A program made the position numbers and the translations under genes. Source: Myoxocephalus aenaeus (lineage: Eukaryota > Chordata > Actinopteri > Perciformes > Cottidae). Taken from it: 64,000 nucleotides of DNA. This document shows, in pieces, positions 44,001 through 56,100 of the stretch. Within the stretch, counting starts at the first letter, position 1. Each line of letters begins with the position of its first letter. Under the pieces are notes generated by a model, which saw nothing but the letters and a program-made list of their open reading frames with translations, did not search any database and was not told where the DNA came from. The stretch covers positions 1 to 64,000 of the forward strand of contig JBAMJR010000506.1 in NCBI GenBank assembly GCA_038501785.1. The letters run 5' to 3'.

Positions 44001-47000
44001 AGTTTTATTTGCAGGAAACAAACAAACACTTGATCTGGATAACAAACATTTAAAACGTTCAAAATACTTTCTCACCGGTGTACAAAGACAATCGACAGAC
44101 AGCGTAGATGTGATGAATAGCCCCTGACTCTCCTTCCATTCACAAGACTAAACTACTCAAAGGCTGATATACCCACATTGCTATCCACAACACCACTGAC
44201 TCATTTACCATGTGACTAAAAAAGGTGTACAAAATGACACGGGCCATACCGGCTCTGACCATGTGTGTTTGTATCAGCTGATGGCGGAGCAGCAGGATGA
44301 ACAGCTGGAGCTTGTGTCGGGAACGATTGGAGTCCTGAAGAACATGTCAGAGAGGATTGGCATGGAGCTGGATGAGCAGGCTGTGTAAGAACGTTCAGAT
44401 ATATTATGTAATGCTGTAAACACGTAGGTAATGTTGTAAACATGTATTTAATGTTGTAAACACATAGCTAATGTTGTAAACACATAGCTAATGTTGTAAA
44501 CATGTAGGTAATGTTGTAAACATGTAGGTAATGTTGTAAACACATAGGTAATGCTGTAAACACATAGCTAATGTTGTAAACATGTAGCTAATGTTGTAAA
44601 CATGTAGGTAATGTTGTAAACATGTAGGTAATGCTGTAAACACATAGCTAATGTTGTAAACATGTAGGTAATGCTGTAAACACATAGCTAATGTTGTAAA
44701 CATGTAGGTAATGCTGTAAACACATAGCTAATGTTGTAAACACGTAGGTAATGCTGTAAACACATAGGTAATGCTGTAAACACATAGCTAATGTTGTAAA
44801 CATGTAGGTAATGTTGTAAACATGTAGGTAATGTTGTAAACACATAGGGAATGCTGTAAACACATAGGTAATGCTGAAACACATAGGTAATGCTGTAAAC
44901 ACATAGCTAATGTTGTAAACACATAGCTAATGTTGTAAACACATAGGTAATGCTGAAACACATAGGTAATGCTGTAAACACATAGCTAATGTTGTAAACA
45001 CATAGCTAATGTTGTAAACACATAGGTAATGCTGTAAACACATAGGTAATGCTGTAAACACATAGGTAATGTTGTAAACATGTAGGTAATGTTGTAAACA
45101 TGTCGGTAATATTGTAAACACATAGGTAATGTTGTAAACATGTAGGTAATGTTGTAACCACATAGCTAATGTTGTAACCACATAGCTAATGTTGTAAACA
45201 CATAGCTAATGTTGTAAACACATAGCTAATGTTGTAAACACATAGCTAATGTTGTAAACATGTAGGTAATGTTGTAAACATGTATTTAATGTTATAAACA
45301 CAGCTAATGTTGTAAACATGTAGCTAATGTTGTAAACACATAGCTAATGTTGTAAACACATAGGTAATGTTGTAAACACATAGCTAATGTTGTAAACACA
45401 TAGCTAATGTTGTAAACACATAGCTAATGTTGTAAACATGTAGGTAATGCTGTAAACACATAGCTAATGTTGTAAACATGTAGGTAATGCTGTATACACA
45501 TAGCTAATGTTGTAAACACGTAGGTAATGCTGTAAACACATAGCTAATGTTGTAAACATGTAGGTAATGTTGTAAACATGTAGGTAATGTTGTAAACACA
45601 TAGGGAATGCTGTAAACACATAGGTAATGCTGAAACACATAGGTAATGCTGTAAACACATAGCTAATGTTGTAAACACATAGCTAATGTTGTAAACACAT
45701 AGGTAATGCTGTAAACACATAGGTAATGCTGTAAACACATAGGTAATGTTGTAAACACATAGGTAATGTTGTAAACATGTAGGTAATGTTGTAAACACAT
45801 AGGGAATGCTGTAAACACATAGGTAATGCTGAAACACATAGGTAATGCTGTAAACACATAGCTAATGTTGTAAACACATAGCTAATGTTGTAAACACATA
45901 GGTAATGCTGAAACACATAGGTAATGCTGTAAACACATAGCTAATGTTGTAAACACATAGCTAAAGTTGTAAACACATAGGTAATGCTGTAAACACATAG
46001 GTAATGCTGTAAACACATAGGTAATGTTGTAAACATGTAGGTAATGTTGTAAACATGTAGGTAATATTGTAAACACATAGGTAATGTTGTAAACATGTAG
46101 GTAATGTTGTAACCACATAGCTAATGTTGTAACCACATAGCTAATGTTGTAAACACATAGCTAATGTTGTAAACACATAGCTAATGTTGTAAACACATAG
46201 CTAATGTTGTAAACATGTAGGTAATGTTGTAAACATGTATTTAATGTTATAAACACAGCTAATGTTGTAAACATGTAGCTAATGTTGTAAACACATAGCT
46301 AATGTTGTAAACACATAGGTAATGTTGTAAACACATAGCTAATGTTGTAAACACATAGCTAATGTTGTAAACACATAGCTAATGTTGTAAACATGTAGGT
46401 AATGCTGTAAACACATAGCTAATGTTGTAAACATGTAGGTAATGCTGTATACACATAGCTAATGTTGTAAACACGTAGGTAATGCTGTAAACACATAGCT
46501 AATGTTGTAAACATGTAGGTAATGTTGTAAACATGTAGGTAATGTTGTAAACACATAGGTAATGCTGAAACACATAGGTAATGCTGTAAACACATAGCTA
46601 ATGTTGTAAACACATAGCTAATGTTGTAAACACATAGGTAATGCTGTAAACACATAGGTAATGCTGTAAACACATAGGTAATGTTGTAAACACATAGGTA
46701 ATGTTGTAAACATGTAGGTAATGTTGTAAACACATAGGTAATGTTGTAAACATGTAGGTAATGTTGTAACCACATAGCTAATGTTGTAACCACATAGCTA
46801 ATGTTGTAAACACATAGCTAATGTTGTAAACACATAGCTAATGTTGTAAACATGTAGGTAATGTTGTAAACACATAGCTAATGTTGTAAACACATAGGTA
46901 ATGTTGTAAACATGTAGGTAATGTTGTAAACACGTAGGTAATGTTGTAAACACATAGCTAATGTTGTAAACACATAGCTAATGTTGTAAACACATAGCTA

Positions 47001-50000
47001 ATGTTGTAAACACATAGCTAATGTTGTAAACACATAGGTAATGTTGTAAACACATAGCTAATGTTGTAAACACATAGGTAATGCTGTAAACACATAGGTA
47101 ATGCTGTAAACACATAGGTAATGTTGTAAACACATAGGTAATGTTGTAAACATGTAGGTAATGTTGTAAACATGTAGGTAATGTTGTAAACACATAGGTA
47201 ATGTTGTAAACATGTAGGTAATGTTGTAACCACATAGCTAATGTTGTAACCACATAGCTAATGTTGTAAACACATAGCTAATGTTGTAAACACATAGCTA
47301 ATGTTGTAAACATGTAGGTAATGTTGTAAACATGTATTTAATGTTATAAACACAGCTAATGTTGTAAACATGTAGGTAATGTTGTAAACACATAGCTAAT
47401 GTTGTAAACACATAGCTAATGTTGTAAACACATAGCTAATGTTGTAAACACATAGCTAATGTTGTAAACACATAGCTAATGTTGTAAACACATAGGTAAT
47501 GTTGTAAACACATAGCTAATGTTGTAAACACATAGGTAATGCTGTAAACACATAGGTAATGCTGTAAACACATAGGTAATGTTGTAAACACATAGGTAAT
47601 GTTGTAAACATGTAGGTAATGTTGTAAACATGTAGGTAATGTTGTAAACACATAGGTAATGTTGTAAACATGTAGGTAATGTTGTAACCACATAGCTAAT
47701 GTTGTAACCACATAGCTAATGTTGTAAACACATAGCTAATGTTGTAACCACATAGCTAATGTTGTAAACACATAGCTAATGTTGTAAACACATAGCTAAT
47801 GTTGTAAACATGTAGGTAATGTTGTAAACACATAGCTAATGTTGTAAACACATAGGTAATGTTGTAAACATGTAGGTAATGTTGTAAACACGTAGGTAAT
47901 GTTGTAAACACATAGCTAATGTTGTAAACACATAGCTAATGTTGTAAACACATAGCTAATGTTGTAAACACATAGCTAATGTTGTAAACACATAGGTAAT
48001 GTTGTAAACACATAGCTAATGTTGTAAACACATAGGTAATGCTGTAAACACATAGGTAATGCTGTAAACACATAGGTAATGTTGTAAACACATAGGTAAT
48101 GTTGTAAACATGTAGGTAATGTTGTAAACATGTAGGTAATGTTGTAAACACATAGGTAATGTTGTAAACATGTAGGTAATGTTGTAACCACATAGCTAAT
48201 GTTGTAACCACATAGCTAATGTTGTAAACACATAGCTAATGTTGTAAACACATAGCTAATGTTGTAAACATGTAGGTAATGTTGTAAACATGTATTTAAT
48301 GTTATAAACACAGCTAATGTTGTAAACATGTAGGTAATGTTGTAAACACATAGCTAATGTTGTAAACACATAGCTAATGTTGTAAACACGTAGGTAATGT
48401 TGTAAACACGTAGGTAATGTTGTAAACACGTAGGTAATGTTGTAAACACATAGCTAATGTTGTAAACACATAGGTAATGTTGTAAACATGTATTTCATGT
48501 TGTAAACATGTATTTAATGTTGTAAACACATAGCTAATGTTGTAAACATGTAGGTAATGTTGTAAACACATAGCTAATGTTGTAAACACATAGGTAATGT
48601 TGTAAACATGTATTTAATGTTGTAAACATGTAGGTAATGTTGTAAACATGTAGGTAATGTTGTAAACACATAGGGAATGCTGTAAACACATAGGTAATGC
48701 TGAAACACATAGGTAATGCTGTAAACACATAGCTAATGTTGTAAACACATAGCTAATGTTGTAAACACATAGGTAATGCTGTAAACACATAGGTAATGCT
48801 GTAAACACATAGGTAATGCTGTAAACATGTAGGTAATGTTGTAAACACGTAGGTAATGCTGTAAACACATAGGTAATGCTGTAAACACATAGGTAATGCT
48901 GTAAACACGTAGGTAATGTTGTAAACATGTAGGTAATGTTGTAAACATGTAGGTAATGTTGTAAACACATAGGTAATGTTGTAAACACATAGGTAATGTT
49001 GTAAACATGTAGGTAATGTTGTAACCACGTAGCTAATGTTGTAACCACATAGCTAATGTTGTAACCACATAGCTAATGTTGTAAACACGTAGGTAATGTT
49101 GTAAACACGTAGGTAATGTTGTAAACACGTAGGTAATGTTGTAAACACGTAGCTAATGTTGTAAACACATAGCTAATGTTGTAAACACATAGGTAATGTT
49201 GTAAACATGTAGGTAATGTTGTAAACACGTAGCTAATGTTGTAAACACGTAGCTAATGTTGTAAACACGTAGCTAATGTTGTAAACATGTATTTAATGTT
49301 GTAAACATGTATTTAATGTTGTAAACACATAGCTAATGTTGTAAACACATAGCTAATGTTGTAAACACATAGCTAATGTTGTAAACATGTAGGTGATGTT
49401 GTAAACACATAGCTAATGTTGTAAACACATAGCTAATGTTGTAAACACGTAGGTAATGTTGTAAACACGTAGGTAATGTTGTAAACACGTAGGTAATGTT
49501 GTAAACATGTAGGTAATGTTGTAAACACGTAGGTAATGTTGTAAACATGTAGGTAATGTTGTAAACACATAGCTAATGTTGTAAACACATAGCTAATGTT
49601 GTAAACACATAGGTAATGTTGTAAACATGTAGGTAATGTTGTAAACACATAGCTAATGTTGTAAACACGTAGCTAATGTTGTAAACACGTAGCTAATGTT
49701 GTAAACATGTATTTAATGTTGTAAACATGTATTTAATGTTGTAAACACATAGCTAATGTTGTAAACACATAGCTAATGTTGTAAACATGTAGGTGATGTT
49801 GTAAACACATAGCTAATGTTGTAAACACATAGCTAATGTTGTAAACACATAGCTAATGTTGTAAACACATAGCTAATGTTGTAAACATGTAGGTGATGTT
49901 GTAAACACATAGCTAATGTTGTAAACACATAGCTAATGTTGTAAACACGTAGGTAATGTTGTAAACACGTAGGTAATGTTGTAAACACGTAGGTAATGTT

Positions 50001-52148
50001 GTAAACACGTAGGTAATGTTGTAAACACGTAGGTAATGTTGTAAACATGTAGCTAATGTTGTAAACACATAGCTAATGTTGTAAACACATAGCTAATGTT
50101 GTAAACACATAGCTAATGTTGTAAACACGTAGGTAATGTTGTAAACACGTAGGTAATGTTGTAAACACGTAGGTAATGTTGTAAACACATAGCTAATGTT
50201 GTAAACACATAGCTAATGTTGTAAACACATAGGTAATGTTGTAAACATGTAGGTAATGTTGTAAACACGTAGCTAATGTTGTAAACACGTAGCTAATGTT
50301 GTAAACACGTAGCTAATGTTGTAAACATGTAGGTAATGTTGTAAACACGTAGCTAATGTTGTAAACACATAGCTAATGTTGTAAACACATAGCTAATGTT
50401 GTAAACATGTAGGTGATGTTGTAAACACATAGCTAATGTTGTAAACACATAGCTAATGTTGTAAACACATAGGTAATGTTGTAAACACGTAGGTAATGTT
50501 GTAAACACGTAGGTAATGTTGTAAACACGTAGGTAATGTTGTAAACACGTAGGTAATGTTGTAAACATGTAGGTAATGTTGTAAACATGTATTTAATGTT
50601 GTAAACACGTAGGTAATGTTGTAAACACGTAGGTAATGTTGTAAACACATAGGTAATGTTGTAAACACATAGCTAATGTTGTAAACACATAGGTAATGTT
50701 GTAAACATGTAGGTAATGTTGTAAACATTTAGGTAATGTTGTAAACACATAGCTAATGTTGTAAACATGTAGGTAATGTTGTAAACACATAGCTAATGTT
50801 GTAAACACGTAGGTAATGTTGTAAACACATAGGTAATGTTGTAAACACATAGGTAATGTTGTAAACATGTAGGTAATGTTGTAAACATGTAGGTAATGTT
50901 GTAAACACGTAGCTAATGTTGTAAACATGTAGGTAATGTTGTAAACACATAGCTAATGTTGTAAACATGTATTTAATGTTGTAAACACATAGCTAATGTT
51001 GTAAACACATAGGTAATGTTGTAAACACATAGCTAATGTTGTAAACATGTAGGTAATGTTGTAAACACATAGCTAATGTTGTAAACACATAGCTAATGTT
51101 GTAAACACATAGCTAATGTTGTAAACACATAGCTAATGTTGTAAACATGTAGGTAATGTTGTAAACATGTAGGTAATGTTGTAAACACATATCTAATGTT
51201 GTAAACATGTATTTAATGTTGTAAACATGTATTTAATGTTGTAAACATGTAGGTAATGTTGTAAACATGTAGGTAATGTTGTAAACACGTATTTAATGTT
51301 GTAAACACGTAGGTAATGTTGTAAACACGTAGGTAATGTTGTAAACATGTAGCTAATGTTGTAAACACGTATTTAATGTTGTAAACACATAGCTAATGTT
51401 GTAAACACATAGCTAATGTTGTAAACATGTAGGTAATGTTGTAAACACATATCTAATGTTGTAAACATGTAGGTAATGTTGTAAACATGTATTTAATGTT
51501 GTAAACATGTAGGTAATGTTGTAAACACACGGCACGGCTAGGACTACGTTAAAAGAGTTGCTGTGATTCACCCCAATGGACCATTGATCCGTACACTGGA
51601 CAGGAGGCTTATCCACATGAGCATGTTTGATTTAGAGTTCATGAAAGGAAGTTGCTCTCTTGCAGGTCTAAGCAGGCTTGTCTTTGATTGGTTCATGGAC
51701 GGAGTTGTTGAGTCTCTTTGTGCTTTTCCTGCAGGATGTTGGATGACTTCACCCACGAGGTGGACAACACTCAGTCTAGACTAGACAACGTCATGAAGAA
51801 ACTGGCCAAAGTGTCTCACATGACCAGCGGTAAAGTGTCTAGCAACACATGATGTCACCCTTAGAGAGAAAACAATACAATAGAATAATACATTAGTGAG
51901 TAATTGGTACATTTTGGTGTTACCAATGGTAATTCTTGTAGTTACCGTTAATGGATAGTTCTCATCACTTTGTTTCTGTATACAGTTAACATTATCAATG
52001 TGTAAGGCCACACTGAGAACTAAACATATAACTCATGAGTTGATATTCATTAACATGCTGTTCCTCCACAGATCGGCGTCAGTGGTGTGCTATCGGCGTG
52101 TTGCTCTCCATCCTCTTCGTGGTGATCCTCCTCCTGCTCATCCTGTGA
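31246..52148 (+). CDS. stx6: stx6: syntaxin-6, Qc-SNARE (complete, spliced)
   Basis: Syntaxin-6 is a tail-anchored SNARE acting in fusion at the trans-Golgi network and endosomes. Eight exons join in frame: 31246-31280, 35073-35242, 35322-35416, 42938-42997, 43658-43786, 44278-44384, 51735-51829 and 52072-52148. They give exactly 255 residues, the human length. The N-terminus [12 protein letters not shown] opens the Habc helical bundle (to about 110). A Gln-rich stretch (EEQQGQQQ) leads into the SNARE helix (about 163-225, with [18 protein letters not shown] and [12 protein letters not shown]). A C-terminal membrane anchor spans about 236-255 ([19 protein letters not shown]). NLDATELS and DKYGRLD mark it as STX6 rather than STX10. 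Intron 2 is a U12-type AT-AC intron. Introns 1, 3 and 6 are filled by tandem arrays, so the gene spans 21 kb for 768 coding bases. It is head-to-head with elavl1. Confidence 0.97.
31376..34920 (+). repeat. TAGTGTGT / TAGTGGTCTGTGT minisatellite filling stx6 intron 1 (3.5 kb)
   Basis: 8-bp TAGTGTGT and 13-bp TAGTGGTCTGTGT modules are combined irregularly, with TAGTATGT variants. Where the 21-bp combination is regular (33.8-34.2 kb) an open frame of 127 codons appears, which is an artefact. Confidence 0.96.
34984..35031. repeat. (AAT)n microsatellite
   Basis: About 15 AAT repeats, 40 bp upstream of stx6 exon 2. Confidence 0.95.
35073..35242 (+). CDS. stx6: stx6 exon 2: Habc domain
   Basis: The exon encodes [20 protein letters not shown] and [19 protein letters not shown], then LDETI plus one base. 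There is no GT at its end. The next bases are ATATCCTT. Confidence 0.95.
35243..35321 (+). other. stx6: U12-type AT-AC intron of stx6 (79 bp)
   Basis: The 5' end is ATATCCTT, the exact minor-spliceosome donor consensus. TCCTTAAC at 35303-35310 matches the U12 branch-point consensus, with its branch A 12 nt before the terminal AC. Removing exactly this interval joins DETI to [10 protein letters not shown], the continuous STX6 sequence. The more obvious CTCTCAG acceptor inside would shift the frame. Confidence 0.9.
35322..35416 (+). CDS. stx6: stx6 exon 3: Habc domain
   Basis: The exon encodes [20 protein letters not shown] and [11 protein letters not shown] (the first Ser is split with exon 2). 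Donor GTACGC, phase 0. Confidence 0.95.
35446..42853 (+). repeat. pyrimidine-rich minisatellite filling stx6 intron 3 (7.4 kb)
   Basis: The basic unit is CTCCTCTTTACCTCTTTAAAG, with an optional 10-11-bp CTCTTTACCT extension and CTCTCTAAAG, CTCTGTAAAG and GCACCTC variants. From about 38.5 kb larger blocks are duplicated: the rare variant set GCACCGC, AGCTCATC, CTCCCCTTT recurs about 1.46 kb apart. A 238-bp block repeats at 42.4-42.8 kb. Confidence 0.97.
42938..42997 (+). CDS. stx6: stx6 exon 4: linker
   Basis: The 20 codons [20 protein letters not shown] follow acceptor CTCTCTTGAAG and end at GTAATT, phase 0. Confidence 0.93.
42998..43657. other. stx6 intron 4 with MITE-like repeat
   Basis: About 43034-43150 reads GGTTCTCACGGTCATGGAAA then CCTGGAAAAGTC modules, a dispersed repeat common in fish genomes. 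Nothing else is recognised. Confidence 0.45.
43658..43786 (+). CDS. stx6: stx6 exon 5: linker and start of SNARE region
   Basis: The exon encodes [39 protein letters not shown] and GQQQ. Phase 0 at both ends. Confidence 0.95.
43787..44277. other. stx6 intron 5, nothing recognised
   Basis: About 490 bp of nonrepetitive intron. 43975-44080 has a retroelement-like look (TTTATTTGCAGG then AAACAAACAAAC) but no diagnostic end. Confidence 0.4.
44278..44384 (+). CDS. stx6: stx6 exon 6: SNARE helix, first half
   Basis: The exon encodes [35 protein letters not shown] plus two bases. Donor GTAAGA. Confidence 0.97.
44400..51528 (+). repeat. 20-bp minisatellite filling stx6 intron 6 (7.1 kb, about 355 copies)
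   Basis: The unit is TAATGTTGTAAACACATAGC, with variants at the end (AGC/AGG/TTT), CATGTAG or CACGTAG, AATGCTG, and a 19-bp GCTGAAACACATAG form. Groups of about 20-25 units are themselves repeated: identical blocks begin near 46978, 47436 and 47936, and a longer one near 44927 and 45882. It starts about 15 bp after the splice donor. Minus-strand frames reading [13 protein letters not shown] are artefacts. Confidence 0.97.
51529..51734. other. end of stx6 intron 6
   Basis: Unique sequence leading to the TTTTCCTGCAG acceptor. No exon is seen. Confidence 0.6.
51735..51829 (+). CDS. stx6: stx6 exon 7: SNARE helix, second half
   Basis: The exon encodes [20 protein letters not shown] and [11 protein letters not shown]. 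The 5' G completes Val; ends in phase 1 at GTAAAG. Confidence 0.97.
52072..52148 (+). CDS. stx6: stx6 exon 8: membrane anchor and stop
   Basis: The exon encodes [20 protein letters not shown] then LLLIL, stop TGA. RRQWCAI is the conserved juxtamembrane segment. Confidence 0.97.
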
Positions 52149-52261
52149 TCCTCCTCCTGCTCATCCTGTGATCCTCCTCCTGCTCCTCCTGTGATCCTCA
52201 TCCTGTGATCCTCCTCCGCTCAGCACTCGTCGTTCATCTGGGACTGCTGAGCTCTCCTGGA

Positions 52262-52850
52262 CTATTGTGGACTCTACTGGACTACATTTCACTGTACTGG
52301 CCTCTACTGGCCTCTACTGAACTCTACTGGCCTCTACTGGCCTCTACTGAACTCTACTGAACTCTACTGAACTCTACTGAACTTTACTGGCCTCTACTGA
52401 ACTCTACTGGCCTCTACTGAACTCTACTGAACTCTATGAACTCTACTGGCCTCTACTGGCCTCTACTGGCCTCTACTGAACTCTATGAACTCTACTGAAC
52501 TCTATGAACTCTACTGAACTATATGAACTCTACTGGCCTCTACTGGCCTCTACTGGCCTCTACTGAACTCTATGAACTCTACTGGCCTCTACTGAACTAT
52601 ATGAACTCTACTGGCCTCTACTGAACTCTATGAACTCTACTGGCCTCTACTGGCCTCTACTGGCCTCTACTGAACTCTACTGAACTATATGAACTATACT
52701 GGCCTCTACTGAACTCTACTGAACTCTACTGAACCCTACTGGACTCTCTGAACCCTACTGGCCTCTACTGGCCTCTACTGGCCTCTACTGAACTCTACTG
52801 GCCTCTACTGAACTCTACTGGACTCTCTGAACCCTACTGGACTCTCTGGA
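52262..52850 (+). repeat. 10/9-bp minisatellite in the stx6 3' UTR
   Basis: CTCTACTGGC, CTCTACTGAA and CTCTATGAA modules are mixed over about 590 bp. Confidence 0.93.
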
Positions 52851-53109
52851 CTCTTTAGGACTCTACTAGACTCAGACAGACCACCTGTGTACAAACTGCA
52901 GGACTTTCCTGGACTCTGTTGGACTCTTCCAGACTGGGTGGACGCTTCCTTCCTGTTGGACCGAAAAGGCTCTTTGAGTGTTTGCGTGTTATCTCAGAGG
53001 TCAAAGGTCAAACCAGCTGGAAACGTGTTTTATGTGTTTTAACGTTTCATGTGTGTTGTATTTAAAGGGCTGCAAATAACCACAACAGTTTAATCTCAGT
53101 TCAACTCTG

Positions 53110-53950
53110 AGTTTAGTAACTCCAGTGTGACTCCAGTGTGACTCCAGTGTGACTCCAGTGTGACTCCAGTGTGACTCCAGTGTGACTCTAGTTTAACTCT
53201 AGTTTAACTCCAGTGTAACTCCAGTGTAACTCTAGTTTGACTCTAGTGTAACTCTAGTGTAACTCTAGTGTAACTTCAGTTTAACTCGTGTAACTCCAGT
53301 GTAACTTCAGTGTAACTCCAGTTTGACTCCAGTGTAACTCCAGTGTAACTCTAGTTTAACTCTAGTGTAACTCCAGTGTAACTCTAGTTTGACTCCAGTG
53401 TAACTCCAGTGTAACTCTAGTTTAACTCTAGTGTAACTCTAGTGTAACTCTAGTTTAACTCCAGTTTAACTTCAGTGTAACTCTAGTGTAACTCTAGTTT
53501 AACTTCAGTGTAACTCTAGTTTAACTTCAGTGTAACTCTAGTTTAACTCTAGTTTAACTTCAGTGTAACTCTAGTGTAACTCTAGTGTAACTCTAGTGTA
53601 ACTCTAGTTTAACTCTAGTTTAACTCTAGTGTAACTCTAGTGTAACTCTAGTGTAACTCTAGTTTAACTCTAGTGTAACTCTAGTTTAACTCTAGTGTAA
53701 CTCTAGTGTAACTCTAGTGTAACTCTAGTTTAACTCTAGTTTAACTCCAGTGTAACTCTAGTTTAACTCTAGTTTAACTTCAGTGTAACTCTAGTTTAAC
53801 TTCAGTGTAACTCTAGTTTAACTCTAGTTTAACTTCAGTGTAACTCTAGTTTAACTTCAGTGTAACTCTAGTTTAACTTCAGTGTAACTCTAGTTTAACT
53901 CCAGTTTAACTCCAGTTTAACTCTAGTTTAACTCTAGTTTAACTCCAGTG
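53110..53950 (+). repeat. 11-bp minisatellite in the stx6 3' UTR
   Basis: CTCTAGTTTAA, CTCTAGTGTAA, CTCCAGTGTAA and TTCAGTGTAA variants run over about 840 bp. Confidence 0.93.
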
Positions 53951-54620
53951 TAATCAGTGTTAAAACCTCCAGTTTAAAGGAAGACTCCCCCGCACAATAA
54001 GCCTCTGACCATCAGCTCCTCTCATGTGATGCCCTGAAGAGGGAAATCCTCTTTTCCTCGCGTTCCTCCACGGTGAACAAAGAACCAAAACCGTTAACAA
54101 TAAGAAAACTATGTCACAACATCCGTTTACAAACGGTCACTAAACTCATGCAGTGTAACCCAAGTCTCCTTCATCCAGTTGTGTGCTCTGCACTTCCTGT
54201 TTAAGCAGAAGTAACTAACTCCATCGTTTATTCATTTACACCCAGCTTAACTCTAACGTTGAATTCCATTTGTAACTCCACGTTAACTACAGTTTATTCC
54301 TGGTTTTATACAGGTTTAATCCTGGTTTACTCCAGTTTAACTCCGGTTTAATCCTAGTTTAAATACAGTTTCAGGTTAGATCCTAGTTTAAGTCACTTTG
54401 ATCCTGGTTAAACTTCAGTTTTAACCAGGATGTTATAAAAACACTAAAAGTTCCTGGTTTCGTTTACATTTTGTGTCTTTTAGTTTTACTGACTGAATCT
54501 TTTTCTGATGTTTATCTTACTTTCTTTAGTTTAGTGTTTCCTGAACCGTTCATTAATAAGTGGATTACTGTTTAAGTGTTGAACCACACACAATAAAAAC
54601 TTTTAATGTGAAGTTAGCCA

Positions 54621-56100
54621 GTGGGTAACTTCCTGTTTGATATGAATTGGTTGTAATCAAAGAACGAGACAATCACAACGTCCACAGCATCAGATGTACG
54701 GTGTTCAGACCTCTGGAGATATGATTATGAACACTCTTTCATCGCTGTAATTCAGTTTGATCCTTCTTGTCATGATTCAGTATTTTCTGTGTTTCCTGTT
54801 CAGAACGTTCTTCAGGTTCATCTGATGCCACTAATTTAGAAACCATTCAATGTTTACTATGAATGAATGATAATAATGAAGATAAAGATAATAACCATGG
54901 CGTGTTTAGTTGTCACATCTTGAATCAGACTGAACATTTAAACTGTTATTCATTCATTCATCTTGATTATTTTAGTTTTTGTGGATATCAGCAACTTAGT
55001 GCAGTGAAGTTGAATTTTGTTTAAATATAAATAAACTGATGCAGAAAATAAAATGTTTGCTTCCTTTTTGAAATGAAGAAATGTTTTCATGTATCAGCAG
55101 TATTAAATAATACATCATGTATTTGGTAATAGTGACGTGCAGATGTATTTAAATCTTCACACATACATTAAAGTGTATTATTATGAATTATTCATATGCT
55201 GCCTATAAATGAAGGGAAAGTAGCTTTGTTAATAGTTAATATTTTCAATAATGTCTCTTCCACAGATCAATACATGTAAACATATACAACTTTAATACAA
55301 ACGATGAATGAAAAGATCCTTTAAATATACGGGGACACGATTATTAAACAAAGCACGACATTAATAGTTTCTCATCTCTCCACCTTAATGACTTCACAGG
55401 AGACACGGTGCTTATTAGACATTATTATTATTATTAAACATAAATATACATGTGAACTGTACTGTAAATGTGTATTCACTCAAAAAAGTTACCATCTTCT
55501 AATATTTGTATGGAAGCGGACAGTCTGAAGAGAAAGTGAAACTAAAGAGAAAAGTTGCAATAACCTGAGAAACTGAACTGGAAACGGCACAAAGTCCATG
55601 AGATGAAAACATCCTGAACGTTGTGGACCGTGACGTCTTCTTCTCTTCAGAAACCTCAACAGACTGCGATGAGCCCGTTGCTGCCTCCTGTGGCCGGAGC
55701 GCAGAACAACACCACTGAGGCTCAGTGGCTGCAAGAGGCGCCGCTGAGCTGCTGCTGCATGCGGTTCCTTCATGGGGACATTCTGCGTGACCCTAACCCA
55801 GAACATGGCGTCCTGAACGGTGGACTAGCCACTCGGCGGGAGGAGGTCCTTTCCTTACTCGCTTTCACAAAGAGAGTCCAGGCCGTTGGGATCTTTGGGT
55901 GAGGTTCCCATTTAATGACAGTTCACAATACAACCTGCCATCTATGAGCCTCCTGGCCTCCCTCTGGAGGGTCTTGTTGGCGTTAAACACACACTGCCAC
56001 CGTGGTCAGCCTGAGAGGCTCCACAGTCAAACACATGATTTAACGTACACTCACATTAACGTATCTGTTGTCTGAGCACTTCTTATCTTACACTTATTTT
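54621..56100. other. intergenic, no supported gene
   Basis: AT-rich sequence. Overlapping plus and minus frames of 93-105 codons at 55489-55902 show no recognised domain and no splice context that decides a strand. Confidence 0.5.

Larger units (their letters stand above)
52149..54620 (+). other. stx6: stx6 3' UTR, largely tandem repeats
   Basis: It contains tail-codon duplications just after the stop and two arrays, and AATAAA at 54592-54597 is the likely polyadenylation signal. Further AATAAA motifs lie near 55030 and 55047, so a longer UTR is possible. Confidence 0.6.

Noticed and set aside
44400..51528. CRISPR-like regular repeats
   Set aside because: There are no unique spacers between repeats, the units are directly adjacent, and the surroundings are a vertebrate intron. 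The same holds for all other arrays here.
55489..55902. Overlapping minus (105 aa) and plus (93 aa) frames
   Set aside because: Neither has a recognised domain. Both lie in unique AT-rich intergenic sequence, and there is no splice or start context that would support one over the other.
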